A stretch of 64,000 bases of DNA, taken from the NCBI RefSeq assembly GCF_009193295.2, contig NZ_CP059973.1, positions 124,001 through 188,000 on the forward strand, given 5' to 3'. How positions within the stretch are numbered: position 1 is the stretch's first letter; each line of letters starts with the position of its first letter. The DNA is from Bacteroides luhongzhouii. Lineage in GTDB: Bacteria; Bacteroidota; Bacteroidia; Bacteroidales; Bacteroidaceae. The position numbers were made by a program, and so were the translations under genes. Positions 55,835 through 64,000 of the stretch are shown piece by piece. The notes beneath the pieces were generated by a model, which made no database searches, was not told the DNA's origin, and saw only the letters and a program-made list of their open reading frames with translations.

Positions 55835-56395
55835 ATGGTAGACGTAAAGACTTGCCTTGACAATGCACAAGAAAAGATGGATATGGCCATCATGTATCTG
55901 GAAGAAGCACTGGCACATATCCGTGCCGGAAAAGCGAGTACCCGCTTATTAGACGGTATCCGCGTAGATTCTTACGGAAGTATGGTGCCTATCAGCAATG
56001 TAGCTGCAATTACTACTCCGGACGCCCGCAGTATCGTGATTAAGCCTTGGGATAAAAGCATGTTCCGTGTCATCGAAAAAGCAATCATCGACTCTGACCT
56101 CGGCATCATGCCCGAAAACAATGGAGAAATGATCCGTATCGGCATCCCTCCCCTGACGGAAGAGCGTCGTAAACAACTGGCAAAACAGTGTAAAGGAGAA
56201 GGCGAAACAGCTAAAGTAAGCGTACGCAACGCGCGTCGTGACGGTATCGACGCACTGAAAAAGGCCGTAAAAGATGGATTGGCAGAAGACGAGCAGAAGA
56301 ATGCGGAAGCCAAACTGCAAAAAATCCATGATAAGTATATCAAACAAATCGATGATATGCTGGCTGAAAAGGATAAAGAAATTATGACTGTTTAA
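55835..56395 (+). CDS. frr: Ribosome recycling factor
   Basis: This 186-residue protein is the usual length. It has the RRF core [50 protein letters not shown], then the triple-helix bundle with [24 protein letters not shown] and [14 protein letters not shown]. With EF-G it splits the 70S ribosome after termination. It has its own promoter inside the end of the upstream gene and is followed after 104 bp by rsgA, another ribosome-function gene. Confidence 0.98.
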   Translation: MVDVKTCLDNAQEKMDMAIMYLEEALAHIRAGKASTRLLDGIRVDSYGSMVPISNVAAITTPDARSIVIKPWDKSMFRVIEKAIIDSDLGIMPENNGEMIRIGIPPLTEERRKQLAKQCKGEGETAKVSVRNARRDGIDALKKAVKDGLAEDEQKNAEAKLQKIHDKYIKQIDDMLAEKDKEIMTV

Positions 56396-56404
56396 ATCAA
56401 TCAA

Positions 56405-56490
56405 AGATTAAGAATGAAGAATGAGGAATCACAATGCTGTATTATTCAGTTGAAACACAGCCTGAATTCTTCATTCTTCATTTTTAATCT
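56405..56490. repeat. 25-bp inverted repeat between frr and rsgA
   Basis: AGATTAAGAATGAAGAATGAGGAAT (56405-56429) and its complement (56466-56490) match at 23 of 25 positions around a 36-base centre. AATCAAT occurs just outside both ends (56395-56401 and 56493-56499), possibly a target duplication. It could be a terminator of frr or a small MITE-like element. Confidence 0.7.
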
Positions 56491-56499
56491 GTAATCAAT

Positions 56500-57432
56500 A
56501 TGAAGGGATTAGTAATCAAAAACACGGGTAGTTGGTATCAGGTGAAAACCGATGACGGACAATCTATCGAATGTAAAATCAAAGGTAATTTCCGGTTGAA
56601 AGGGATTCGTAGTACCAATCCTGTAGCAGTAGGCGATCGTGTTCAGATTATACTTAATCAGGAAGGCACTGCCTTTATCAGTGAAATAGAAGATAGAAAG
56701 AACTACATCGTCCGCCGTTCTTCCAATCTTTCCAAACAATCTCACATCCTTGCTGCCAATCTCGACCAGTGTATGCTGGTGGTAACCATCAACTATCCCG
56801 AAACTTCCACTATTTTTATTGATCGCTTTCTTGCATCCGCAGAGGCCTATCGCGTCCCTGTCAAACTGGTATTCAATAAGGTAGATGCTTACGACGAAGA
56901 TGAGCTCCGCTATCTGGACGCACTTATCAACTTATACACACAAATCGGCTACCCTTGCTTCAAAGTTTCCGCAAAGAACGGCAATGGAGTGGACAAAATC
57001 AAAAAAGCGCTGGAAGGCAATATTACTTTATTTTCCGGTCATTCGGGAGTCGGCAAATCGACTCTTATCAATTCCATACTGCCGGGTATAGAAACCAAAA
57101 CCGGCGAAATCTCTTCTTACCACAACAAAGGAATGCATACTACTACTTTCTCCGAAATGTTCCCTGTAGAAGGAGATGGCTATATCATCGACACTCCGGG
57201 TATCAAGGGCTTCGGCACATTCGATATGGAGGAAGAAGAGATCGGACATTATTTTCCTGAAATATTCAAAACCTCCGCCGACTGCAAATATGGCAACTGT
57301 ACACATCGTCATGAACCGGGATGTGCCGTACGCAAAGCAGTGGAAGACCACCTCATCAGCGAATCCCGTTATACCTCTTATCTGAATATGTTGGAAGATA
57401 AAGAGGAAGGAAAATATCGGGCTGCCTACTGA
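56500..57432 (+). CDS. rsgA: Small ribosomal subunit biogenesis GTPase RsgA
   Basis: This 310-residue protein has an N-terminal OB fold (about 1-65). A circularly permuted GTPase follows, with motifs in the order G4 NKVD (about 126-129), G1 GHSGVGKS (180-187) and G3 DTPG. A C-terminal zinc-binding region [14 protein letters not shown] completes it. The permuted order is diagnostic. It matures the 30S subunit in a GTP-dependent way. The start codon immediately follows the inverted repeat at 56405-56490. Confidence 0.97.
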   Translation: MKGLVIKNTGSWYQVKTDDGQSIECKIKGNFRLKGIRSTNPVAVGDRVQIILNQEGTAFISEIEDRKNYIVRRSSNLSKQSHILAANLDQCMLVVTINYPETSTIFIDRFLASAEAYRVPVKLVFNKVDAYDEDELRYLDALINLYTQIGYPCFKVSAKNGNGVDKIKKALEGNITLFSGHSGVGKSTLINSILPGIETKTGEISSYHNKGMHTTTFSEMFPVEGDGYIIDTPGIKGFGTFDMEEEEIGHYFPEIFKTSADCKYGNCTHRHEPGCAVRKAVEDHLISESRYTSYLNMLEDKEEGKYRAAY

Positions 57433-57531
57433 TTAACTCTTTTTTAATCTTCCTTTCTTTAAACCTTTCCCATCGGAGAGAGTCTAATTATTCTAAAGAG
57501 ATAATATAATTGCGATATACAATACTAAACC

Positions 57532-58617
57532 ATGAATAAAAAGACTAAATGGGGCATCATTTTTCTTGTTGGTGCCGGGATTATCGGTGGAGGAATCTAC
57601 TCACAATTACCGAAAAAAAACGACGAACTAACAGCCGCCGACAAAGTGATGAGTGGCAATCAGAAAAGAGGGAAACAAGTTCTAAATGTGAACGCCAAGG
57701 TCATAAAACCGCAATCCCTGACAGATGAGTTTACCACTACCGGTGTTCTTCTACCCGATGAAGAAGTGGATTTATCTTTCGAAACGTCGGGAAAGATTGT
57801 AGAAATCAACTTTGAAGAAGGAACAGCCGTAAAGAAAGGCCAATTACTAGCCAAAGTGAATGACAGACAGTTGCAAGCACAACTGCAAAGATTGATTTCG
57901 CAATTGAAACTGGCAGAAGACCGTGTATTCCGTCAGGACGCTTTATTGAAACGGGATGCTGTCAGTAAAGAAGCCTACGAACAGGTGAAGACGGATTTAG
58001 CAACCCTGAATGCCGATATAGAAATTATAAAAACTAATATTGAACTGACTGAACTTCGTGCTCCGTTTGACGGGATTATCGGACTTCGACAGGTCAGTGT
58101 CGGTACGTATGCCTCCCCGACTACAGTTGTAGCCAAACTGACAAAAATCGCTCCACTGAAAGTTGAGTTCTCCGTACCGGAACGCTATGCCAAGCAAATC
58201 AAAAAGGGAACCAATCTCAATTTCAGCGTTGAAGGAACATTGGATGCTTTCGGCGCACAAGTATACGCTGTAGAATCTGCCATCGATCCGAATCTGCATC
58301 AATTTACCGCCCGTGCATTATACCCGAATGTCAATCACACCCTGCTTCCCGGCCGTTACGCCAGTGTACTGTTGAAAAAGGATGAGATTCCTAATGCGAT
58401 AGCCATCCCTACGGAAGCAATTGTGCCGGAAATGGGTAAAGATAAAGTCTACCTGTACAAATCAGGAAAAGCCGAACCGGTGGATATCATTACCGGCATT
58501 CGCACCGCATCTGAAGTACAGGCAATAAGAGGGCTACACATAGGAGATACAATCATTACTTCAGGAACACTGCAACTCCGTACCGGACTCGCCGTTACAC
58601 TTGACAACATTGATTAA
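57532..58617 (+). CDS. RND efflux periplasmic adaptor (membrane fusion protein)
   Basis: This 361-residue protein has an N-terminal hydrophobic segment (KTKWGIIFLVGAGIIGGGIYSQL). A biotinyl-lipoyl half-motif (FETSGKIVEINFEEGTAVKKGQLLAKVND) is followed by a helical hairpin (about 110-160) and the second half-motif (LRAPFDGIIGLRQVSVGTYAS). A beta-barrel and membrane-proximal domain (AIAIPTEAIVPEMGKDKVYLYKSGKAEPV) close it. It links the inner-membrane RND pump and the TolC-like channel encoded in the next two genes, 15 bp away. The cargo is unknown; drugs or bile-type compounds are common for such pumps. Confidence 0.93.
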   Translation: MNKKTKWGIIFLVGAGIIGGGIYSQLPKKNDELTAADKVMSGNQKRGKQVLNVNAKVIKPQSLTDEFTTTGVLLPDEEVDLSFETSGKIVEINFEEGTAVKKGQLLAKVNDRQLQAQLQRLISQLKLAEDRVFRQDALLKRDAVSKEAYEQVKTDLATLNADIEIIKTNIELTELRAPFDGIIGLRQVSVGTYASPTTVVAKLTKIAPLKVEFSVPERYAKQIKKGTNLNFSVEGTLDAFGAQVYAVESAIDPNLHQFTARALYPNVNHTLLPGRYASVLLKKDEIPNAIAIPTEAIVPEMGKDKVYLYKSGKAEPVDIITGIRTASEVQAIRGLHIGDTIITSGTLQLRTGLAVTLDNID

Positions 58618-58632
58618 TAATACCAGCGCCCT

Positions 58633-61600
58633 ATGAATATATCCGAATTAAGTATACGTCGCCCGGTATTAGCCACAGTATTAACGATTATTATCCTCCT
58701 TTTCGGATTCATCGGATACAACTATTTGGGTGTCCGCGAATATCCGTCGGTAGATAATCCGATCATTTCTGTCAGCTGCTCTTATCCGGGAGCTAATGCC
58801 GATGTTATCGAGAACCAGATAACCGAACCGTTGGAACAGAATATCAACGGTATTCCCGGTATACGTTCTTTGTCCAGTGTGAGCCAACAGGGACAAAGCC
58901 GTATCACAGTAGAATTTGAGTTGTCCGTCGATCTGGAAACAGCGGCCAACGACGTACGTGACAAGGTTTCACGTGCCCAACGTTATCTGCCCCGCGACTG
59001 TGACCCACCGACAGTTTCAAAAGCCGATGCCGATGCCATGCCTATCCTGATGGTTGCCCTTCAAAGTGACAAACGTTCTCTGTTGGAATTAAGCGAAATA
59101 GCGGACCTCACTGTAAAAGAACAACTACAGACTATTTCCGATGTAAGTAGCGTATCTATCTGGGGAGAGAAACGTTACTCCATGCGCCTTTGGCTCGACC
59201 CGGTAAAGATGGCCGGTTACGGTATCACTCCCGTCGACGTTAAAAACGCTGTAGATAACGAAAATGTGGAACTTCCTTCAGGTAGTATCGAAGGAAATAC
59301 CACCGAGTTGACGATCCGTACGCTAGGATTGATGCATACCGCAGATGAATTCAATGACTTGATTGTCAAAGAAGAGAATAACCGTATTGTACGTTTCAGT
59401 GATATCGGACGTGCAGAACTGGGTCCTGCTGATATTAAGAGTTATATGAAGATGAACGGCGTTCCTATGGTGGGTGTCGTAGTCATTCCACAACCAGGAG
59501 CCAACCATATTGAGATCGCGGATGCTGTATACCAACGTATGGAGCAGATGAAAAAAGACTTGCCGGAAGATGTACACTATAATTATGGTTTTGATAACAC
59601 CAAGTTTATCCGTGCGTCTATCAATGAGGTTAAGTCCACTGTATATGAGGCTTTTGTACTTGTAATCATCATTATCTTCCTCTTCCTGCGTGACTGGCGC
59701 GTCACGTTGGTGCCTTGTATCGTAATCCCTGTCTCGCTTATCGGTGCATTTTTCGTTATGTATCTGGCAGGATTCTCCATCAATGTGCTTTCCATGCTCG
59801 CCATCGTACTATCGGTGGGACTGGTGGTAGATGACGCCATCGTTATGACGGAAAATATCTACATCCGTATAGAGAAAGGAATGGCCCCGAAAGAAGCGGG
59901 AATAGAAGGAGCCAAAGAAATTTTCTTTGCTGTTATCTCTACCACTATTACGCTGGTGGCGGTATTCTTCCCTATCGTCTTTATGGATGGAATGACGGGA
60001 CGATTATTCCGTGAGTTCAGTATCGTTATTTCAGGTTCGGTTATTATTTCTTCATTTGCCGCATTGACTTTCACTCCGATGCTGGCAACAAAGTTACTTA
60101 TTAAACGGGAAAAACAGAGTTGGTTCTATGCCAAGACAGAACCGTTCTTTGAAGGAATGAACCGTCTATACAGCCGGTCACTTGCCGCTTTCCTTAGCAA
60201 ACGCTGGATCGCTCTCCCATTTACTTTCATTACCATCTGCCTGATTGGTGTTCTGTGGAATGCAATTCCCGCGGAAATGGCTCCACTTGAAGACCGTTCG
60301 CAAATCAGTATCAATACACGAGGAGCAGAAGGCATCACTTATGAATATATCCGAGATTATACGGAAGACATTAATCAGCTGGTAGACTCTATTCTTACTG
60401 ATGCGGAATCTGTAACTGCCCGTGTATCCAGCGGTAGCGGAAACGTGCGCATCACGCTGAAGGATATGAATGAACGTAATTACACCCAGATGGATGTTGC
60501 AGAGAAAATATCAAAAGCGGTACAGAAGAAAACAATGGCGCGTTCATTCGTACAGCAGCAGTCTTCTTTCGGCGGACGTCGTGGAAGTATGCCTGTTCAA
60601 TATGTACTTCAGGCTACCAATTTGGAAAAACTGGAAGAAGTGTTGCCCAAGTTTATGGCTAAAGTATATGAAAATCCAGTCTTCCAGATGGCGGACGTTG
60701 ATTTGAAGTTCAGTAAACCGGAAGCTCGTATTCAGATCAACCGCGACAAGTCCAGTATTATGGGGGTAAGTACCAAAAACATTGCTCAAACGCTGCAATA
60801 TGGATTAAGTGGCCAGCGTATGGGATATTTCTATATGAACGGTAAACAATACGAAATTCTTGGTGAAATCAACCGCCAGCAACGAAATAAACCGGCCGAC
60901 CTGAAAGCGATCTACGTCCGTAGCAATAGTGGAGATATGATTCAGCTGGATAACTTGATTGAATTGGAAAGCGGTATTGCACCTCCAAAGTTATATCGCT
61001 ATAACCGTTTTGTGTCAGCTACGATCTCTGCGGGATTGGCAGATGGCAAAACAATCGGACAAGGCCTGGATGAAATGGATAAGATTGCCAAAGAAACATT
61101 AGACGACACTTTCCGCACTGCTCTGTCAGGAGATTCGAAGGAATATCGTGAAAGTTCATCCAGTCTGATGTTCGCCTTTATCCTGGCTATCCTTTTGATT
61201 TACCTGATTCTGGCAGCCCAGTTTGAAAGTTTCAAAGATCCGTTGATTATCATGTTGACAGTGCCACTGGCTATTGCCGGAGCTTTGGTCTTCATGTATT
61301 TCGGAGATATTACGATGAATATTTTCAGTCAGATCGGTATTATCATGCTGATCGGCCTGGTGGCGAAGAATGGTATCCTGATTGTAGAATTTGCCAATCA
61401 GAAACAGGAAGCCGGAGAGGATAAAATGAGTGCCATCAAAGATGCTGCCCTGCAACGCCTCCGTCCGATTCTGATGACAAGTGCCTCTACGGTTTTGGGA
61501 CTTATTCCGCTGGCATTTGCCACCGGAGAAGGTTGTAACCAGCGTATTGCCATGGGTACGGCGGTCGTGGGTGGTATGGTCGTATCTACTCTGCTTACGA

Positions 61601-61665
61601 TGTACATTGTACCGGCTATTTACAGTTACATTTCGACTAACCGAATCAAAAAACTACAAGAATGA
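58633..61665 (+). CDS. RND-family (HAE1) multidrug efflux inner-membrane transporter
   Basis: This 1010-residue protein is of AcrB type with twelve helices and two large periplasmic loops. The proton-relay residues are present: Asp400-Asp401 in GLVVDDAIVMTEN (helix 4) and Lys912 in GLVAKNGILIVEF (helix 10). The opening helix with NISELSIRRPVLATVLTIIILLFG is standard. It exports substrates from the periplasm or membrane using proton influx, together with the adaptor upstream and the channel downstream. Its stop overlaps an ATG (ATGA) at the head of the channel gene, supporting one transcript. Confidence 0.96.
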   Translation: MNISELSIRRPVLATVLTIIILLFGFIGYNYLGVREYPSVDNPIISVSCSYPGANADVIENQITEPLEQNINGIPGIRSLSSVSQQGQSRITVEFELSVDLETAANDVRDKVSRAQRYLPRDCDPPTVSKADADAMPILMVALQSDKRSLLELSEIADLTVKEQLQTISDVSSVSIWGEKRYSMRLWLDPVKMAGYGITPVDVKNAVDNENVELPSGSIEGNTTELTIRTLGLMHTADEFNDLIVKEENNRIVRFSDIGRAELGPADIKSYMKMNGVPMVGVVVIPQPGANHIEIADAVYQRMEQMKKDLPEDVHYNYGFDNTKFIRASINEVKSTVYEAFVLVIIIIFLFLRDWRVTLVPCIVIPVSLIGAFFVMYLAGFSINVLSMLAIVLSVGLVVDDAIVMTENIYIRIEKGMAPKEAGIEGAKEIFFAVISTTITLVAVFFPIVFMDGMTGRLFREFSIVISGSVIISSFAALTFTPMLATKLLIKREKQSWFYAKTEPFFEGMNRLYSRSLAAFLSKRWIALPFTFITICLIGVLWNAIPAEMAPLEDRSQISINTRGAEGITYEYIRDYTEDINQLVDSILTDAESVTARVSSGSGNVRITLKDMNERNYTQMDVAEKISKAVQKKTMARSFVQQQSSFGGRRGSMPVQYVLQATNLEKLEEVLPKFMAKVYENPVFQMADVDLKFSKPEARIQINRDKSSIMGVSTKNIAQTLQYGLSGQRMGYFYMNGKQYEILGEINRQQRNKPADLKAIYVRSNSGDMIQLDNLIELESGIAPPKLYRYNRFVSATISAGLADGKTIGQGLDEMDKIAKETLDDTFRTALSGDSKEYRESSSSLMFAFILAILLIYLILAAQFESFKDPLIIMLTVPLAIAGALVFMYFGDITMNIFSQIGIIMLIGLVAKNGILIVEFANQKQEAGEDKMSAIKDAALQRLRPILMTSASTVLGLIPLAFATGEGCNQRIAMGTAVVGGMVVSTLLTMYIVPAIYSYISTNRIKKLQE

Positions 61666-61682
61666 AACAGAAAGGAATTTGC

Positions 61683-63002
61683 ATGAAACGCATCATTTAT
61701 ATAACCATTGCATGTGCCTTCTTATCAGTCTCTTTTGCAAAGGCACAAGTCCTCACTCTAAAGGAGTGTCTGGAAGAAGGATTGCAAAACAATTACTCTT
61801 TACGTATCATCCATAATGAAGAGCAGATCAGCAAAAACAACGCAACATTAGGAAATGCGGGTTACCTGCCTACACTGGACTTCTCTGCCGGATACACCGG
61901 AAACCTGGACAATATTGAAACCAAGGCGCGTGCTACCGGGGAAATAACAAAGAACAACGGAGTCTACGATCAGACGGTTAATGTCGGTCTTAACCTCAAC
62001 TGGACTATTTTCGACGGATTCAATATCAGTACCACCTACAAACAGTTGAAAGAGCTGGAACGTCAGGGGGAAACCAACACCCGTATTGCTATTGAAGATT
62101 TTATTGCTGCCCTGACTTCCGAATACTATAATTTTATCCAGCAGAAGATCCGTCTGAAAAACTTTCATTATGCAATGTCCCTTTCCAAAGAGCGCTTGCG
62201 CATAGCCGAGGCTAGTCACCTGGTCGGTAAGTTTTCAGGACTGGATTATCAGCAGGCAAAAGTGGATTTCAATGCAGACAGTGCCCAATACATCAAACAA
62301 CAGGAATTGCTACATTCTTCACGCATCCAGTTGAATGAACTAATGGCCAACAACAACGTCAATCAAAACATTATTATCAAAGACTCCACCATCGACGTAC
62401 ACAGCGACTTGCAATTTGATGATTTGTGGAATTCTACGTTAGCAACCAATGCTTCTTTGCTTAAGGCCGATCAAAACACGGTACTTGCCCAATTGGACTA
62501 CAAGAAAATAAACTCACGCAACTATCCATATCTCAAATTAAATACCGGATATGGATATACGTTCAACAAGTATGACATCAACGCAAACAGTAGAAGAGGT
62601 GAACTGGGTTTTAATGCCGGAATAACTGTCGGTTTTAATATATTCGACGGTAATCGTCGCCGCGAAAAGAGAAATGCAAGTCTGGCTTTCAAAAATCGTC
62701 GCCTGGAACGACAGGACATGGAGTTAGCACTCCGCTCTGATCTTAGTAACCTATGGCAAGCCTATCGCAACAATCTCCAATTGTTGAATCTGGAACGTCA
62801 AAACCTGATAACCGCCAAGGACAACCACGATATTGCCATGGACCGTTATATACAGGGAGACCTCTCCGGCTTTGAAGTGCGCGAAGCACAAAAAAGTTTG
62901 TTAGATGCAGAGGAACGCATCCTCTCCGCCGAATACAATACGAAACTTTGCGAAATATCACTGTTGCAAATCAGTGGAAAGATTACGAAGTATCTGGAAT
63001 AA
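61683..63002 (+). CDS. TolC-family outer-membrane efflux channel
   Basis: This protein of about 439 residues has a signal peptide MKRIIYITIACAFLSVSFAKAQ. Two repeated outer-membrane-efflux-protein domains follow, with LTLKECLEEGLQNNYSLRIIHNEEQISKNNATLGNAGYLPTLDF and DLSGFEVREAQKSLLDAEERILSAEYN. Such proteins trimerise into a channel across the outer membrane and periplasm. The frame is also open from an ATG at 61662 that overlaps the pump stop as ATGA. I prefer 61683 because the signal peptide starts there and AAAGGA lies seven bases upstream. It is the third gene of the efflux operon. Confidence 0.92.
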   Translation: MKRIIYITIACAFLSVSFAKAQVLTLKECLEEGLQNNYSLRIIHNEEQISKNNATLGNAGYLPTLDFSAGYTGNLDNIETKARATGEITKNNGVYDQTVNVGLNLNWTIFDGFNISTTYKQLKELERQGETNTRIAIEDFIAALTSEYYNFIQQKIRLKNFHYAMSLSKERLRIAEASHLVGKFSGLDYQQAKVDFNADSAQYIKQQELLHSSRIQLNELMANNNVNQNIIIKDSTIDVHSDLQFDDLWNSTLATNASLLKADQNTVLAQLDYKKINSRNYPYLKLNTGYGYTFNKYDINANSRRGELGFNAGITVGFNIFDGNRRREKRNASLAFKNRRLERQDMELALRSDLSNLWQAYRNNLQLLNLERQNLITAKDNHDIAMDRYIQGDLSGFEVREAQKSLLDAEERILSAEYNTKLCEISLLQISGKITKYLE

Positions 63003-63047
63003 GGAGCATACATTTGCATACCATAAAAACATTAAATAATAAAAGCC

Positions 63048-64000
63048 ATGAGAAAACTAAGCCTTTTCTTACTGCTACTTTTTATCCTGACAAATGTTTC
63101 AGCCCAAAAAGCAACAGATTACAGAAAACAGCAAAACTACAAAGAATGGGTACACATCGCTCCCAAATTTGACGATGATTTCTTCAAGACGGAAGAAGCC
63201 CAACGCATCGGTGACAACGTGTTACTATATCAACAAACGACCGGAGGCTGGCCTAAGAATATTTATATGCCGGCGGAACTGACGGAACAAGAATATAATG
63301 CGGCACTAAAAGCTAAAGAAGATACCAACCAAAGTACCATTGATAACAATGCCACTACGACAGAAATAGAATATTTGTCACGGCTTTATCTGGCTACGCA
63401 AGAGGAGAAATATAAAGAAGGAGTGCTGAATGGTATTCAATATTTGCTCAAATCACAGTATGAAAACGGTGGATGGCCTCAATTTTATCCGCGTCCCAAA
63501 GGTTATTATGTACAAATCACCTACAATGACAATGCAATGGTAAGAGTCATGAATCAACTTCGGGCCATATACGAAAAGAAAGCTCCGTACACTTTCCTTC
63601 CTGACAATATCTGCGAACAAGCACATAATGCATTTAATAAAGGGATAGAGTGTATACTCAAAACGCAGGTGCGCCAAAATGGAGAGTTAACAGTATGGTG
63701 CGCCCAACACGACCGTGTCACTTTGGAACCCTGCAAAGCACGTGCCTATGAACTCCCGTCACTAAGCGGACAAGAGTCTGACAATATTGTATTGCTGCTG
63801 ATGTCACTTCCCAATCCATCTGCAGACGTTGTAAAATCCATAGAAGGAGCTATCAAATGGTTCCAAAAGTCTGAAATAAAAGGAATACAGAAGGAATATT
63901 TCACTAACAGTGAAGGCAAAAAAGATTATCGCATGATTCCTTGTGAAGACTGCCCTACTCTTTGGGCACGTTTTTATGAACTGGAGACAAACCGGCCTTT
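63048..64000 (+). CDS. PL10 pectate lyase, partial (C-terminus outside window)
   Basis: The frame is open from ATG 63048 to the window end (317 codons). A signal peptide ends at NVSAQK. PL10 motifs follow: TTGGWPKNIYMP (about 63-74), STIDNNATTTEIEYLSRLYLA, YENGGWPQFYPRPKGYYVQITYNDNAMVRVM and TVWCAQHDRVTLEPCKARAYELPSLSGQES. PL10 enzymes cleave polygalacturonate by calcium-dependent beta-elimination in an (alpha/alpha) toroid fold. The gene follows the efflux channel by 45 bp and may begin a pectin-related region to the right. Absence of a lipobox suggests a periplasmic enzyme. Confidence 0.9.
   Translation, partial: MRKLSLFLLLLFILTNVSAQKATDYRKQQNYKEWVHIAPKFDDDFFKTEEAQRIGDNVLLYQQTTGGWPKNIYMPAELTEQEYNAALKAKEDTNQSTIDNNATTTEIEYLSRLYLATQEEKYKEGVLNGIQYLLKSQYENGGWPQFYPRPKGYYVQITYNDNAMVRVMNQLRAIYEKKAPYTFLPDNICEQAHNAFNKGIECILKTQVRQNGELTVWCAQHDRVTLEPCKARAYELPSLSGQESDNIVLLLMSLPNPSADVVKSIEGAIKWFQKSEIKGIQKEYFTNSEGKKDYRMIPCEDCPTLWARFYELETNRP

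Overview
This window is chromosomal DNA from a gut Bacteroides-type bacterium (Bacteroidota). The evidence is two SusC/SusD pairs, a one-protein hybrid two-component regulator, BACON domains, acidic residues after lipoprotein cysteines, TAnnTTTG-type -7 promoter elements, and few recognisable Shine-Dalgarno sites. The species cannot be fixed from the sequence alone; the carbohydrate gene content would suit the B. ovatus / xylanisolvens group. No rRNA, tRNA, IS element, phage or CRISPR array was seen.

Layout. (1) 1-8248, minus strand: a ribose / ADP-ribose scavenging locus resembling the Bacteroides 'rus' systems, reading ribokinase, secreted ADP-ribosylglycohydrolase, GRP-family sugar transporter, SusC, SusD (SusD is cut by the window edge). 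(2) 8359-12352, minus: a GH10 xylanase-like enzyme and a six-hairpin glycosidase. (3) 12408-12900: a large inverted-repeat element with a strictly 22-bp-periodic palindrome array in its centre. (4) 12917-32197, minus: a carbohydrate-enzyme cluster with no SusC/D of its own (GH2 glucuronidase-like, pyruvyl-transferase-like protein, GH101-like/GH31 double-barrel protein, GH92, GH3 with PA14, heparinase II/III-like lyase, GH105-DUF4861, secreted RraA-like protein, GH3). (5) 32736-37598, plus: an ECF sigma factor without an anti-sigma gene, then a GH42-like enzyme and a GH3, ending in a bidirectional terminator. (6) 37822-54470, minus: a complete polysaccharide utilisation locus (PUL) reading hybrid two-component sensor, SusC, SusD, BACON/DUF1566 surface lipoprotein, GH2, and two tandem agarase-like enzymes. 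(7) 54602-54731: a second, smaller inverted-repeat element with four 22-bp palindromic units. (8) 54872-63002, plus: EamA transporter, frr, rsgA and an RND efflux operon. (9) 63048 to the end: a partial PL10 pectate lyase.

How it fits together. The uronic-acid enzymes (GH2 glucuronidase-like, lyase-like, GH105) with GH10, GH3 and GH31 point to an acidic plant glycan. The 37.8-54.5 kb locus, with its agarase-like and galactosidase-like enzymes, points to a galactose-containing polymer. Both substrates are inferred. The most novel-looking signals are non-coding: the two 22-bp-period palindrome arrays inside inverted repeats, and a 26-bp gapped motif (TTTTAACA-N9-TATAGGRAW) repeated upstream of three minus-strand transcription units.
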